A DNA stretch of 64,000 nucleotides from Nitrospirota bacterium (GTDB lineage: Bacteria > Nitrospirota > JACRHL01): contig JACRHL010000016.1 of the NCBI GenBank assembly GCA_016212085.1, forward strand, positions 62,001 through 126,000, written 5' to 3'. The translations under genes were made by a program, and so were the position numbers. Of the stretch, positions 9,931 through 21,656 are shown in pieces. Position 1 is the first letter of the stretch; each line of letters begins with the position of its first letter. The notes under the pieces are model-generated. The model saw nothing but the letters and a program-made list of their open reading frames with translations. It had not been told where the DNA came from and did not search any database.

Positions 9931-10437
9931 CTAGCCATTTCCGGTGGAACCCTGCGAGGCGACGATCTGGAGCGTGTCGAGCACGCTGTTCACCGACGGA
10001 TTGCCATGCCGGTCCACCACCCTCACGCGCACCTGAAACAGGTTGTCCGGCGGGTAACAGGCCACCGGAACCTGCACCCGTTCGTCCGTCACCACGTCGA
10101 GGGTCAGGTCCCCCAGCAGCCGTTCCGGGTTCGGGATCTGGTACACCAGCTCCACGTCGCGCGCCACGCCGTCGCAGTCCTGATAGCTCACCGTGATCAG
10201 GACCCGGTCCATGTCCTGGTCCGGGTCCACCGCGCGCACGATGAAGCGGATGGGAAAGGTGACCAGCTCGCCGTTGGCCCCCGAAACGCCGATGTCCGGC
10301 GGGTTGGGCACCTGGCTGTCGAGGTCGACGATGCCCGGCGGCGAGCCGTTGCGGACAGCGGACCCGCTGCCCGCATCGGTACGCGGGCCGCAGGCGCACA
10401 AGGCCCACGCGGCCAGCCAGACCGCTCCCCTATTCAT
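9931..10437 (-). CDS. putative lipoprotein with Ig/PKD-like beta-sandwich region
   Basis: Lipobox-like WLAAWALCAC at N-terminus; PPDIGVSGANGELVTFPIRFIVRAVDPDQDMD resembles Ig-like extracellular domains. Confidence 0.65.
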   Translation of the reverse strand: MNRGAVWLAAWALCACGPRTDAGSGSAVRNGSPPGIVDLDSQVPNPPDIGVSGANGELVTFPIRFIVRAVDPDQDMDRVLITVSYQDCDGVARDVELVYQIPNPERLLGDLTLDVVTDERVQVPVACYPPDNLFQVRVRVVDRHGNPSVNSVLDTLQIVASQGSTGNG

Positions 10438-10497
10438 GACGGGAGATGTGGTGGGACGGCCCGCCCCCGCGGAGGGTCGGGGCCGGTGCCGCGGCCG

Positions 10498-10707
10498 TCA
10501 GGCGGCGTTCAGCAGATTCCAGGTGAGGTACTCGTCCCCGCAGTGATCGCAGCCGGAGAAGCGGTCCCCCTTCTTGAAATCGGACTCCTCGCCGCAGGTG
10601 GTGCACTCGTAGGTGCCGCCCTCCCCGCAGAGGTCGCCGATCTTGTTGGGGATGGCGTCGAGGTCGACGTTCCCGGCGTCCTCCTGGTAGTTAAGATCGT
10701 AATCCAT
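10498..10707 (-). CDS. small acidic single zinc-ribbon protein (69 aa)
   Basis: MDYDLNYQEDAG...YECTTCGEESDFKKGDRFSGCDHCGDEYLTWNLLNAA, two CxxC knuckles; start inferred inside ORF 10498..10737. Confidence 0.7.
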   Translation of the reverse strand: MDYDLNYQEDAGNVDLDAIPNKIGDLCGEGGTYECTTCGEESDFKKGDRFSGCDHCGDEYLTWNLLNAA

Positions 10708-10915
10708 ATGGTTTAACCAACCCTCGGCGCTAGGCACCCAAACAAACAGGTGCGTGTTGATACAAATGGACCCGGGCCTTAAATGTATCCCAAGGCCATC
10801 CTTAAGGCAAGCGCGGTCGAAACTTGATCGGGCGGTGCCCGGTCCCCTACTCTATTAGACCCATTCCACTGGCTTTCGACATCCGCAATCCCAACCGATC
10901 GAGCATACGGACACC

Positions 10916-11749
10916 ATGAACAACCAAACCTACAAACCTGCCAGCCTCGGCCCCGCCGGCCCCGCCGGCCTCATCGCCATCGGCGTCGCCATCCTGCTTT
11001 TCCTGGTGTACAACTTCGCCTTCGAGACCGTGGGCGCCGGCGAGCGCGGCGTGGTGTTCTCGAAGTTCGGCGGCGTGCAGAAGCAGGTGCTGGGCGAGGG
11101 CCTGCACTTCAAGATCCCGTTCATCGAGGACATCATCCCGGTGGACGTGAAGGTGCAGAAGTCGCAGACCCGCGCCGAGGCGTCGTCCAAGGACCTGCAA
11201 ACGGTCAGCTCGATCTTCGCCATCAACTACCACGTGGACCCGGCGCAGGTGCACGTGGTGTTCCAGGACGTGGGCGTGGACTTCAAGAGCCGCATCATCG
11301 ACCCGGCGGTGCAGGAGGCGGGGAAGGCGGTCACCGCCCAGTATTCCGCCGAGGAGCTGATCACCAAGCGGCCCGGGGTGCGCAACGACATCAAGGCCAT
11401 CCTCAAGGACCGGCTGCTGGACTTCCACATCGTGCTGGACGAGTTCTCCATCGTCGCCTTCGAGTTCTCGCCGGAGTTCGACGCCGCCATCGAGTCCAAG
11501 CAGACCGCCGAGCAGAACGCCCTGAAGGCCAGCCGCGACCTGGAGCGCATCAAGGTGGAGGCGGAGCAGAAGGTCACCCAGGCCAAGGCCGAGGCGGAGG
11601 CGCAACGGCTCCAGGCCCAGACCATCACCCCCAACATCCTGACGCTGCGCGCCATCGAGAAGTGGGACGGCAAGATGCCCACCGTGGTCGGCGGCGACGG
11701 CGGCGTGCCGTTCATCAACGTGGGCGAGCTGCGGGACGCCAAGCGCTGA
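10916..11749 (+). CDS. prohibitin/SPFH-domain membrane protein
   Basis: TM helix then FETVGAGERGVVFSKFGGVQKQVLGEGLHFKIPFIEDIIPVDVKVQK; RIIDPAVQEAGKAVTAQYSAEELITKR; coiled-coil tail. Confidence 0.93.
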   Translation: MNNQTYKPASLGPAGPAGLIAIGVAILLFLVYNFAFETVGAGERGVVFSKFGGVQKQVLGEGLHFKIPFIEDIIPVDVKVQKSQTRAEASSKDLQTVSSIFAINYHVDPAQVHVVFQDVGVDFKSRIIDPAVQEAGKAVTAQYSAEELITKRPGVRNDIKAILKDRLLDFHIVLDEFSIVAFEFSPEFDAAIESKQTAEQNALKASRDLERIKVEAEQKVTQAKAEAEAQRLQAQTITPNILTLRAIEKWDGKMPTVVGGDGGVPFINVGELRDAKR

Positions 11750-11755
11750 CGGGCT

Positions 11756-11773
11756 GCGGCCAAAAGCCGCTTT
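11756..11773 (+). terminator. weak candidate intrinsic terminator after the prohibitin gene
   Basis: GCGGC-caaaa-GCCGC hairpin followed by TTT, directly after the stop at 11749. Confidence 0.3.
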
Positions 11774-12226
11774 GTCGGGCAAGCCCGCGCCCGGCACGGG
11801 GAAGTGCCGGCGCAAGGGGCCGGGCGGGCTTCCTCAACATTCCGAAAAGCGCACCCCCGAACGGGGAGGAAGGAGGCCCTGTCCGGGGCTCTCACCGGAC
11901 AGGGCCTGATCAGGCAGGCTGGAAAAGAGAGGCCCGAGTCGGTTTGTCCCCGGCCTTGCGGCCGGCGACGTGAGAACCAGTGCCGGCGGTGAGCCGGCGG
12001 CACGCCGGAACGCGATGCGTTCACGGAAGGATGCGCGCCCGTTGGGGGGCCTCCCCTTGGGAAGCAATTCTGCTACACCGGATACAAAGCAGACTTCGTG
12101 CCAAAAACGGCGCACGCCCGCCCCGTCCGGGGGCATTCCCCTTGCGTTTCAATCAGATAAATTGTTAACGAATGAATTACCAGGCCCCCGCTCGGGGCGG
12201 GACCGCACGCGGGACGCGCGGAAGTG

Positions 12227-12814
12227 TCACGAATTTTGTCGGAACCGCGCCAAAATGTCGTCCATGGTGAAGAGGGCGTCGAGGGTCAGGCCGTGCCCGG
12301 CCACCGCCTGGCGGCCCCCCTCGTCCCGGTCCACCACCGCCACCGCGCGGGTGACGTTGTAGCCCGCGTCGCGCAAGCGGCGGATCGCCTCGACGGTGGA
12401 CTTGCCGGTGGTGCACACATCGTCCACCACGGCCACCGGCAGGGAAACGTCCGCCGGCCCCTCGATCCAGGCGCCGGTGCCGTGGCCCTTGGCGGCCTTG
12501 CGCACGATGGCGGCGCACAGGGGCTCCCCCTGAAGCTGGCTGACCAGCGAGATGGCGGTCACCAGCGGATCGGCCCCCAGGGTCAGCCCGCCCACCGCGC
12601 CCAGGCCGCGCCCGCGCACCTTCTCGAACAGCAGCCGCCCGCACAGGTAGGCGCCCAGGGGGTGCAGGGTGGTCTGCTTGCAATCCACGTAATAGTGGCT
12701 GTGGCGCCCGGAGGTGAGGGTGAAGCCCTCCTCCGAGTAGCGGAACGAGCGGGTGACCAGCAGGTCGAGCAGCGTGTCGCGCGCCTCGGCCAGGGATGGG
12801 GTGGATGGGGTCAT
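12227..12814 (-). CDS. pyrE: orotate phosphoribosyltransferase
   Basis: FTLTSGRHSHYYVDCKQTTLHPLGAYL; VAVVDDVCTTGKSTVEAI PRPP motif; start inferred at ATG 12814. Confidence 0.92.
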   Translation of the reverse strand: MTPSTPSLAEARDTLLDLLVTRSFRYSEEGFTLTSGRHSHYYVDCKQTTLHPLGAYLCGRLLFEKVRGRGLGAVGGLTLGADPLVTAISLVSQLQGEPLCAAIVRKAAKGHGTGAWIEGPADVSLPVAVVDDVCTTGKSTVEAIRRLRDAGYNVTRAVAVVDRDEGGRQAVAGHGLTLDALFTMDDILARFRQNS

Positions 12815-12843
12815 GGGGTGGGCTCGGTCGGCAACAGGGGGCG

Positions 12844-13866
12844 TCAGCGGTCGCGATCGACCACATAGTCCGCCAGGGCCAGCAGCGCCTGGCGGTCGGG
12901 TCCGTCCGGGAACGCGAGGGTGATGGCCTGCTTGGCCACCGCCGAGTACTCGCGGGCGCGGGCGTGGGCGTCGTCGATGGCGCGGTGGCGGTGCATGAGG
13001 TCCAGGGTGAAGCGCAGGTCGTCCTCGGACGGCTCGTCGTCGAGGGCGATGATGTCCGCCAGGCGGGTGCGCTCCGCGTCGTCGCAGCGTTGCAGGGCGT
13101 AGAGCAGCGGCAGGGTGATCTTGCCGTCCTTCAGGTCCACCCCCAGGGCCTTGCCGAACACCTGGGTGTCGGCCTGGTAGTCGAGGGTGTCGTCGGCCAC
13201 CTGGAAGGCGATGCCCACGTTGCGGCCGTAGGTGCCCAGGGCCTCCAGCCGGGCGCCGTCCAGGCCGCCGAGCATGCCGCCCACCAGGCAGGCGGTGCGC
13301 ATCAGGGCGGCGGTCTTCATGTCGACGATCTTGATGTAGTCGTCCTCGACAATGCGCATGTCGCCGCACACGGCGAGCTGGAACACCTCGCCCTCGGACA
13401 TGCGCTCCACCGCGTGGGTGAGCACGCGCACCACACCCAGGTTGCCGAGGGAGACGGACACCGCCAGGGCGCGGGCGTACAGGTAATCGCCCACCAGCAC
13501 GCTGCCGGCGTTGCCCCACACGGTGCGGGCGGCGTCCTGGCCGCGGCGCACGTCGCCATCGTCCACCACGTCGTCGTGCAGCAGGGTGGCGGTGTGGATG
13601 TATTCGATGACGCAACCCAGCAGGGCCACGTCGTGATGGGCCACGCCGGCGCTGCCCACCCCGGCCATGCGCGCCGACGCCGCCAGCAGCATGGGGCGGA
13701 AGCGCTTGCCGCCGCTGCCCAGCACATAACGCGCCACCTCGCCCACCAGATCCACGTCGGAGACCAGGTTGGCGGTGAGTTGTGCCTCCACCGCCGCCAG
13801 GTCCGCCGCGTAGCGCTGCCAGACGTTGGTCTGCGTCGCCGCCACTCTGTCCGTTTGCGTTGTCAT
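12844..13866 (-). CDS. ispB: polyprenyl (octaprenyl-type) diphosphate synthase
   Basis: GSGGKRFRPMLL; LLHDDVVDDGDVRRG first DDxxD; FQVADDTLDYQAD second Asp motif; start inferred at MTTQTDRVAA. Confidence 0.92.
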   Translation of the reverse strand: MTTQTDRVAATQTNVWQRYAADLAAVEAQLTANLVSDVDLVGEVARYVLGSGGKRFRPMLLAASARMAGVGSAGVAHHDVALLGCVIEYIHTATLLHDDVVDDGDVRRGQDAARTVWGNAGSVLVGDYLYARALAVSVSLGNLGVVRVLTHAVERMSEGEVFQLAVCGDMRIVEDDYIKIVDMKTAALMRTACLVGGMLGGLDGARLEALGTYGRNVGIAFQVADDTLDYQADTQVFGKALGVDLKDGKITLPLLYALQRCDDAERTRLADIIALDDEPSEDDLRFTLDLMHRHRAIDDAHARAREYSAVAKQAITLAFPDGPDRQALLALADYVVDRDR

Positions 13867-13933
13867 CGGAGATGGGAATGCTACGGAGCGCGCCGGTTTT
13901 CTGTCAAGAAGCGGCGCATCGGCATCCGCCGGA

Positions 13934-15925
13934 TCAACGGAATGCAAGATCCAGCTCCTTCAACTCGCGGATGCGGTCGCGCAGGCGCGCCGCCGCCTCG
14001 AACTCCAGCGCCTTGGCGGCGGTTTTCATGGCCTCGGTCAGGCGGGCGATCTCGGCGGGGATGGCCTCGGGCGATATGGCCGCCTCCGTGTCGTCCCCCA
14101 GGTCCACGGTCACGTAGTCCGCCTCGCAGGCGGCCACAAGCTCCTCGCCGATGCCCTTCACGATGCCCGTTGGGGTGATGCCGTGGGCCTGGTTGTAGGC
14201 GTGCTGGATGGCGCGCCGGCGGGCGGTTTCGTCCATGGCCTGGCGCATGGAGTCGGTCATCCGGTCCGCGTAGAAGATCACCCGGCCGTTGATGTTGCGG
14301 GCGGCGCGCCCGGCGGTCTGGATGAGGGAGCGGACGCCGCGCAAAAACCCCTCCTTGTCCGCGTCCAGCACCGCCACCAACGACACCTCGGGCAGGTCGA
14401 GCCCCTCGCGCAGCAGGTTCACGCCCACCAGCACGTCGAACTCCCCCCGGCGCAGGTCGCGCAGCAGGGCGCTGCGCTGGATGGTCTTGATGTCGCTGTG
14501 CAGGTAGCGCACCCTCACCCCCAGCCCGTCGTAGTAGGTGGTGAGGTCCTCCGCCATGCGCTTGGTGAGGGTGGTCACCAGCACCCGCTCGCCCGCCGCC
14601 ACCCGGCGGCGGATCTCCGCCAGCAGGTCGTCCACCTGGGTGCCCACCGGGCGCACCTCGATCTCCGGGTCCATCAGGCCGGTGGGGCGGATGATCTGCT
14701 CCACCGTCGCGCCGCCGGATTTGTTCAGCTCGTAGGGGCCCGGCGTGGCGGACACGTAGACCGCGTGGCGCTGGAAATGCTCGAACTCGGCGAACCTGAG
14801 GGGCCGGTTGTCGAGGGCGGACGGCAGGCGGAAGCCGTAGTCCACCAGGGTGGTCTTGCGGGTGCGGTCGCCCTCGTACATGGCGCCGATTTGCGGAACC
14901 GTGGCGTGGGACTCGTCGATGAACAGCAGGAAGTCGCGCGGGAAATAATCCAGCAGGGTGGGCGGCGGCTGCCCCGGCAGGCGGCCCGAGAGGTGCCGCG
15001 AGTAGTTCTCGATGCCGTTGCAGTAGCCGATCTCGCGGATCATCTCCAGGTCGAAGCCGGTGCGCTGCTCCAGGCGCTGCGCCTCCAGCAGCTTGTGTCC
15101 CTTGTGCAGCGCGCGCAGGCGCTCCTGCAACTCCTCCTCGATGGTGGCCAGGGCGTCGTGCATGCGCTCGGGGGGGATCACGTAGTGGCTGTTGGGATAC
15201 ACGGCCACCTTGGGAACCTCGCGCAGCACCCGGCCGCGCAGGGGGTCCACCTCGTGGATGGCCTCGATCTCGTCGCCGAACAGGGTGACGCGGATGGCCA
15301 CATCCTCGCTGGCGGCGGGAAAGATCTCCAGCACGTCGCCACGCACCCGGAAGGTGCCGCGGAAGAAGTCGTACTCGTTGCGCTGGTACTGGATGTCCAC
15401 CAGCTTGCGCAGCACCTGGTCGCGGTCGATGGTGGCGCCCCGCTCCAGGAACACCATCATCTGGTGGTAGGCCTCCGGCGAGCCCAGGCCGTAGATGCAC
15501 GACACGGACGCCACGATGATCACGTCGTTGCGCTCGAACAGCCGGCTGGTGGCGTCGTGGCGCATGCGGTCGATGGCGTCGTTGATGGCCGAGTCCTTCT
15601 CGATGTAGGTGTCCGACGAGGGGATGTAGGCCTCCGGCTGGTAATAGTCGTAATAGCTGACGAAGTAGCCCACCGCGTTGTCCGGGAAGAACGCCTTGAA
15701 CTCCTGGTACAGCTGGGCCACCAGGGTCTTGTTGTGGGCGATCACCAGGGTGGGCATTTGCAGCCGCTGGACGATGTTGGCCATGGTGTAGGTCTTGCCG
15801 GAGCCGGTGACGCCCAGCAGCACCTGGTGGGCGTTGCCCGCCCGCACCCCTTCCGTCAGGCGCAGGATGGCCTGCTCCTGGTCGCCACTGGGGGCGAACG
15901 GCGCGCTCAGGCGGAACTCAGCCAC
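13934..15925 (-). CDS. uvrB: excinuclease ABC subunit B
   Basis: [94 protein letters not shown] start inferred. Confidence 0.97.
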   Translation of the reverse strand: MAEFRLSAPFAPSGDQEQAILRLTEGVRAGNAHQVLLGVTGSGKTYTMANIVQRLQMPTLVIAHNKTLVAQLYQEFKAFFPDNAVGYFVSYYDYYQPEAYIPSSDTYIEKDSAINDAIDRMRHDATSRLFERNDVIIVASVSCIYGLGSPEAYHQMMVFLERGATIDRDQVLRKLVDIQYQRNEYDFFRGTFRVRGDVLEIFPAASEDVAIRVTLFGDEIEAIHEVDPLRGRVLREVPKVAVYPNSHYVIPPERMHDALATIEEELQERLRALHKGHKLLEAQRLEQRTGFDLEMIREIGYCNGIENYSRHLSGRLPGQPPPTLLDYFPRDFLLFIDESHATVPQIGAMYEGDRTRKTTLVDYGFRLPSALDNRPLRFAEFEHFQRHAVYVSATPGPYELNKSGGATVEQIIRPTGLMDPEIEVRPVGTQVDDLLAEIRRRVAAGERVLVTTLTKRMAEDLTTYYDGLGVRVRYLHSDIKTIQRSALLRDLRRGEFDVLVGVNLLREGLDLPEVSLVAVLDADKEGFLRGVRSLIQTAGRAARNINGRVIFYADRMTDSMRQAMDETARRRAIQHAYNQAHGITPTGIVKGIGEELVAACEADYVTVDLGDDTEAAISPEAIPAEIARLTEAMKTAAKALEFEAAARLRDRIRELKELDLAFR

Positions 15926-17030
15926 CGGCGGCCTCCAGGGTCTGCCCGAAAAGCTGTCCGGTGACCGGCCCGGAAGGCTGTCCGGCCATCTGCGCGGCGA
16001 TCTTCTGGTGGGCGCGCGGCAGCGCCAGGCCGGCCACCGCGTCGCCCGCCAGCCAGCGGTGGTCCACATGGAAGCGGGGCGCCACCGCGTCCGCCGCCGC
16101 CCGGCAGTGGAACGGGTGCAGGGTCACCCGGCGGTGGGTGAAGGCGTGCCTCACCGGCGCCAGGGGCGTGGCCACGGCCACCGTCAGGCCGAAACGCTCG
16201 CGCAGGTTGCGCGCCACCCCATCGGCCACGGCCTCGCCGTCCGCCACGCGGCCGCCGGGGAACTCCCACATGCCGCCCAGCAGCCCCTTGGGCGGGCGCC
16301 GCACCAGCAGCAAGCGGCCGCCGTGGGCCACCACGCCGACGGCGATGTGATGGTGGGGCGTGGCCGCCCTGGGGGTTTTGCACGGAAAGCCCTCCGGGTT
16401 GCCGGCCGCCGCCGCGCGGCACCGGGCGGACAGGGGGCAGGCGCCGCAGGCGGGCGCACGCGGGGTACACAGGGTGGCACCCAGCTCCATCATGGCCTGG
16501 TTGTGGTCGCCGGGGCGGGCCGGGCTGAGCAGCTCCGCCGCCAGGGCCCACAGGTGCTGGCGGGTGGCCCGCCCGGCCACCGGATCGGCGATGGCGAACA
16601 GGCGCGTGAGCACCCGCTCCACGTTGCCGTCCAGCACCGGCTCGGAGCGGCCGAAGGCGATGCTGGCCACCGCCCCGGCCATGTAGGGGCCGATGCCGGG
16701 CAGGGTCTTCAATGCCGCCGCCGTATCGGGCAGACGGCCGCCGTGGTCGGCGAGCACCACCCGCGCGGCCTTTTGCAGGTTGCGGGCGCGGGAGTAGTAG
16801 CCCAGCCCCTCCCAGGCCTTGAGCACGTCCCCCTCCGGCGCCGCCGCCAGCGCCTGGACGGTGGGAAAGCGTTGCAAGAAGCGGTGGTAATAGGGGATGA
16901 CCGTGGCCACCTGGGTCTGCTGGAGCATGGCCTCGGACACCCAGATGGCGTAGGGGTCCGCCGTGCGCCGCCACGGCAGGTCGCGCCGGGCGCGGTCGTA
17001 CCAGGCGAGCAGCGGGGCGGAGACGGTCAC
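15918..17030 (-). CDS. mutY: A/G-specific adenine DNA glycosylase with C-terminal NUDIX-like domain
   Basis: [66 protein letters not shown] Fe-S; GTG start inferred; overlaps uvrB start by 8 bp. Confidence 0.94.
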   Translation of the reverse strand: MTVSAPLLAWYDRARRDLPWRRTADPYAIWVSEAMLQQTQVATVIPYYHRFLQRFPTVQALAAAPEGDVLKAWEGLGYYSRARNLQKAARVVLADHGGRLPDTAAALKTLPGIGPYMAGAVASIAFGRSEPVLDGNVERVLTRLFAIADPVAGRATRQHLWALAAELLSPARPGDHNQAMMELGATLCTPRAPACGACPLSARCRAAAAGNPEGFPCKTPRAATPHHHIAVGVVAHGGRLLLVRRPPKGLLGGMWEFPGGRVADGEAVADGVARNLRERFGLTVAVATPLAPVRHAFTHRRVTLHPFHCRAAADAVAPRFHVDHRWLAGDAVAGLALPRAHQKIAAQMAGQPSGPVTGQLFGQTLEAAGG

Positions 17031-17770
17031 ACCGCCGTCGCCCCGCCATCCACCATGAGGATGGCGCCGGTCACCCAGCCGGCCTCGCCGGAGCACAGGT
17101 AGCGGGCGGCGCCGGCCACGTCCGCCGGCTGGCCGATGCGGCCGATGGGGTGGATGGCAACCATGTCCTCCAGGGCCTGGGCCACCGCCTCCCTGGGCAT
17201 GACGGTCTCGAAGATGGGCGTCTCCACCACCGCCGGGCAGATGCAGTTGACGCGCACCCCCTGCGGGGCCAGCTCCGCGGCCATGGCCTTGGTGAGGGTG
17301 ACCACCGCCCCCTTGCTGGCGCCGTAGGCGGTGGCGCCCGCCAGGCCGCGCACGCCCAGGGTGGACGCAATGTTGAGGATGTTGCCGCCGCGCGCAATCA
17401 GGTGCGGCAGGGCCGCCTGGGCCATGTAGTACGGCCCCTTGACGTTCACCGCCAGATGCAGCTCCAGCACCGCCTCGGTGGTCTGGGCCAGGGGCGCGAA
17501 GCGCGCCACGCCGGCGTTGTTGACCAGCACGTCCAGGCCGCCCAGGCGCTCCACGCAGGCGGCCACCATGGCGCGGGCGTCCTCCGGGCGCGACACGTCG
17601 CCCGCCAGCCACTGACAGCCGATCTCGTCGGCCAGCATCCTCAACGGCTCCTCGCGGCGGCCGGTGACGAACACCCGCGCCCCCTCGGCGGCAAAGCGCC
17701 GCGCGATGCCGGCGCCGATGCCGGTTCCGCCACCCGTGATCAGGGCGATCCTGCCTTCCAGACTCACCAT
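17027..17770 (-). CDS. SDR-family oxidoreductase
   Basis: ALITGGGTGIGAGIARRFAAEGARV; NNAGVA; YGASKGAVVTLTKAMA. Confidence 0.92.
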   Translation of the reverse strand: MVSLEGRIALITGGGTGIGAGIARRFAAEGARVFVTGRREEPLRMLADEIGCQWLAGDVSRPEDARAMVAACVERLGGLDVLVNNAGVARFAPLAQTTEAVLELHLAVNVKGPYYMAQAALPHLIARGGNILNIASTLGVRGLAGATAYGASKGAVVTLTKAMAAELAPQGVRVNCICPAVVETPIFETVMPREAVAQALEDMVAIHPIGRIGQPADVAGAARYLCSGEAGWVTGAILMVDGGATAV

Positions 17771-18265
17771 CTATTCCTCCTCCAGCCGGTTTTCGCGGCG
17801 CGCCTCCAGGCCGATCAGGGCAACGCCCATGAGCAGCATGGCGCCGTTCAGCATCACCGATACATGGTGCAGTTGGTCCAGCCGCTCGCGCAACGCCCCG
17901 GTGCCGTCCGCGCCGCCGGCCTGCGCCTGCCACAACTGGCCGCGCACGTCGATGATACGGGGTGCCACGTTCCAGCGGTTGTGGGCGGCGGCGGCGATCA
18001 TGCCCGCCAGCAGCAGCACCGCCGCCCAGCGCCCCACATCCCAGCGGGAGCGCGCGGCCAGGGCCGCCACCGCCGCGAGGGCCACCAGGCCGAGCACCAC
18101 GCCCATGAGGTAATAGGCGCCGAACACGGCCCCCATCACCGAGCCGGCGCTCTCCCGGGGCAGCAGCCGGAACGCGGTGGGGGCCACCAGGAACGACACC
18201 GCCACGATGGCCCCTACCCAGGTGCCCAGGGCCAGGCGGAAGACGAAGCGCAGGGCGAGGTTCAC
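17771..18265 (-). CDS. DUF4149-like integral membrane protein
   Basis: 164 aa, four predicted TM segments, [25 protein letters not shown] pattern. Confidence 0.7.
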   Translation of the reverse strand: MNLALRFVFRLALGTWVGAIVAVSFLVAPTAFRLLPRESAGSVMGAVFGAYYLMGVVLGLVALAAVAALAARSRWDVGRWAAVLLLAGMIAAAAHNRWNVAPRIIDVRGQLWQAQAGGADGTGALRERLDQLHHVSVMLNGAMLLMGVALIGLEARRENRLEEE

Positions 18266-19125
18266 CGGTTGACGATCTCCGTGCCGATGCCCGTGTCGGT
18301 GAACAGCTCGAGCAGGATGGCGTGGGGCACCCGGCCGTCGATGATGTGGACCTTGCCCACCCCACCGTCGAGGGCGTCGAAGCAGGCGCGCACCTTGGGC
18401 ATCATGCCGCCGGAGATCACCCCCTGCTCGATCAGCGCGTCCACCTGGGTGCGGGTGAGGTGGCCGATGAGGTTCCTGTCCGCGTCCAGGATGCCGGCCA
18501 CGTCGGTGAGCATCAACAGCTTTTCCGCGTGCAGGGCGTGGGCGACGCTGCCCGCCGCCAGGTCGGCGTTGATGTTGTGGGCCTGACCCTTGTCGTCCAC
18601 GCCGATGGGGGCGATCACCGGGATGAAGCGCCCCTGCTCGAGCTGGGCGAGGATGCCCGGGTTGATCCGCGCCACCTCGCCCACCAGCCCCATCCCCGCG
18701 TCCTCGCCCTTGCGGTTCCTCAAGGGACGCGCCTGGATGAGGTTGCCGTCCTTGCCGGTCAGGCCCACGGCGCTGCCACCGTGCTGGTTGATGAGGCTCA
18801 CGATCTCCTTGTTCACGGTGCCGCCCAGGACCATCTCGACCACCTCCATGGTGGGCGCGTCGGTAAAGCGCACGCCGTCCACGAAGCGCGCCTCCATGCC
18901 CAGCCGGTCCATCATCCTCGATATCTTGGGCCCGCCGCCGTGCACCACCACCGGATTGATGCCCACCACCTTGAGCAGCACCACGTCCTGGGCGAACTGG
19001 TGCTTGAGGGCGTCGTCGGTCATGGCGGCGCCGCCGTACTTGATGACCACGGTCTTGCCGTGGAACGCCCTCAGGTAGGGCAGCGCCTCGATGAGGATCT
19101 GGGCGCGTTGCGGGTTGCCGGTCAT
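18262..19125 (-). CDS. argB: acetylglutamate kinase
   Basis: [50 protein letters not shown]. Confidence 0.97.
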   Translation of the reverse strand: MTGNPQRAQILIEALPYLRAFHGKTVVIKYGGAAMTDDALKHQFAQDVVLLKVVGINPVVVHGGGPKISRMMDRLGMEARFVDGVRFTDAPTMEVVEMVLGGTVNKEIVSLINQHGGSAVGLTGKDGNLIQARPLRNRKGEDAGMGLVGEVARINPGILAQLEQGRFIPVIAPIGVDDKGQAHNINADLAAGSVAHALHAEKLLMLTDVAGILDADRNLIGHLTRTQVDALIEQGVISGGMMPKVRACFDALDGGVGKVHIIDGRVPHAILLELFTDTGIGTEIVNR

Positions 19126-19182
19126 GTGTCTGCCCCTTCGCGGTCAGCGAGAAAAGGTGGATGGGCGCCCGCCCATGGCGGG

Positions 19183-20505
<1,323 letters not shown>

Positions 20506-20554
20506 CGAAAAAAAATGCCGTCGTTTCAGCGTGTTTAGGGGTTCCGGTGCGGCA

Positions 20555-20560
20555 ATTATA
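20555..20560 (-). promoter_or_regulatory. candidate -10 element (TATAAT) upstream of hslU
   Basis: Reverse complement reads CACGCTATAATTGCCG about 50 bp upstream of the hslU ATG; -35 not convincing. Confidence 0.4.
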
Positions 20561-20608
20561 GCGTGCCCGGCCGCGCCGTTGGGCGATTGGCCCGCGAAAT
20601 CCGGGCGT

Positions 20609-21418
20609 TCACCGTTCCGCCCCCGCCGCGCCCGGCGGCTCCGCCTTGAGCAGCACCCCGGCCCGGTGCGCGGTGCCGGAGGCCGCCTGGCTCTCGGTGA
20701 GCACGGCCACCAGGGCCGCGGCGAGGCGTTGCACGCGGTTCGGGTCGTGGGCGGAAAGCTGCGCGCGGTAGCGGGCCTGGAGGGGGTCGAAGTCGGTGAA
20801 CGCCGAGGCCTTCAACTCGTAGCGCCCCATGTAGGCCGCGCCGCCGGGGGGCACGGGCTGCTCCGTCCGGGCGATCATGTCCTCGGGAAAGTAGACCAGG
20901 GTGATCGGCCCCTCGCCAAACCGGAACGCGGCCGCCACCGCCGTGTAGCGGCCCGTGGCGGCGCCGCCCAGGTAGGCGCGCCCCCCCACCACGTGGGTGG
21001 AGGCGTACAGCACCGGCTCCCACACGGGCCGGCCCCCCTCGTCGTACAGGCAGGTGGGGTCGCCACCGGCGGCGAAGCCCCCCTCGCCGTCGATGGCGCC
21101 CACCGATCCACGGTGCTCCGCCGCCGCCTCGCCCAGGGGCTGGGGACGCTCCAGGTCGCGGGCGAACAACGCCTCGCGCGGGACGCAGGGCGAGCCGTTC
21201 AGGCCGCTGATGCGGGCGAAGTACACCCGCTCCGGGCGCAGGGAGATGAGCCCCATCTGGCGCAACGTCACGTCCACCCACACCGCCGGCGGCGCCACCC
21301 CTTCGGGCAGGGCCGCGTCCACGGCGGCCGGAGGGCGCGGGCCCGAGGCGCAGCCGGTGGCGGCCACCACCAGGCAGGCGAGCGTCAGCCGGGCGAGGGG
21401 GACAAGATGGGCGTGCAT
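20609..21418 (-). CDS. putative lipoprotein of unknown function
   Basis: Signal/lipobox [15 protein letters not shown]; no family recognised. Confidence 0.6.
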   Translation of the reverse strand: MHAHLVPLARLTLACLVVAATGCASGPRPPAAVDAALPEGVAPPAVWVDVTLRQMGLISLRPERVYFARISGLNGSPCVPREALFARDLERPQPLGEAAAEHRGSVGAIDGEGGFAAGGDPTCLYDEGGRPVWEPVLYASTHVVGGRAYLGGAATGRYTAVAAAFRFGEGPITLVYFPEDMIARTEQPVPPGGAAYMGRYELKASAFTDFDPLQARYRAQLSAHDPNRVQRLAAALVAVLTESQAASGTAHRAGVLLKAEPPGAAGAER

Positions 21419-21656
21419 GCCTGCTCCAACGCCGCGCGTGGCGGCCCCAGGTGTTTTTCGTCATGGCGCGGCCCACGGAGCGGTCGTGGATGGGCCGCCG
21501 CACCGGATCGTGGCTGGCCACCACCCGCCGGGTGGTGTGGAAGCTCGGGCAGGCGTCGTCCCACCGCGTCGGAATCGTCCATGCGTCGTTCCCAGGGCTC
21601 CGAAGGAGCGTTACCCGATGGTAGGCGGGGCCGGTGCCGTTGGCAAGGCGGGGGGG

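Noticed and set aside
8666-10408. 580-aa ORF spanning znuA and upstream
   Set aside because: Only the C-terminal 298 aa after MGRVAALVCLL (signal peptide) resembles a real protein; the rest runs through the bS22-like and lipoprotein genes out of frame.
11834-12136. 100-aa minus-strand ORF in the prohibitin-pyrE gap
   Set aside because: No SD, no coding-like third-position bias, no recognisable motif; the region looks structural rather than coding.
12100-12180. GTTTCAATC-like string suggestive of a CRISPR repeat
   Set aside because: Single occurrence, no repeat-spacer periodicity, no cas genes.
11750-12226. RNase P RNA, tmRNA or SRP RNA in the gap
   Set aside because: Lacks GAGGAAAGTCCGGGC (rnpB), the tRNA-like ends of ssrA and the GGAAGGAAGCA tetraloop motif of ffs.
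14350-14750. Mobile element or phage remnants anywhere in the window
   Set aside because: No transposase, integrase, terminal repeats or phage structural proteins were recognised; entry marks an arbitrary checked stretch.
13826-15964. 712-aa plus-strand ORF opposite uvrB
   Set aside because: Antisense shadow of uvrB caused by high G+C; low-complexity His/Gln/Gly/Val/Leu composition, no family motifs.
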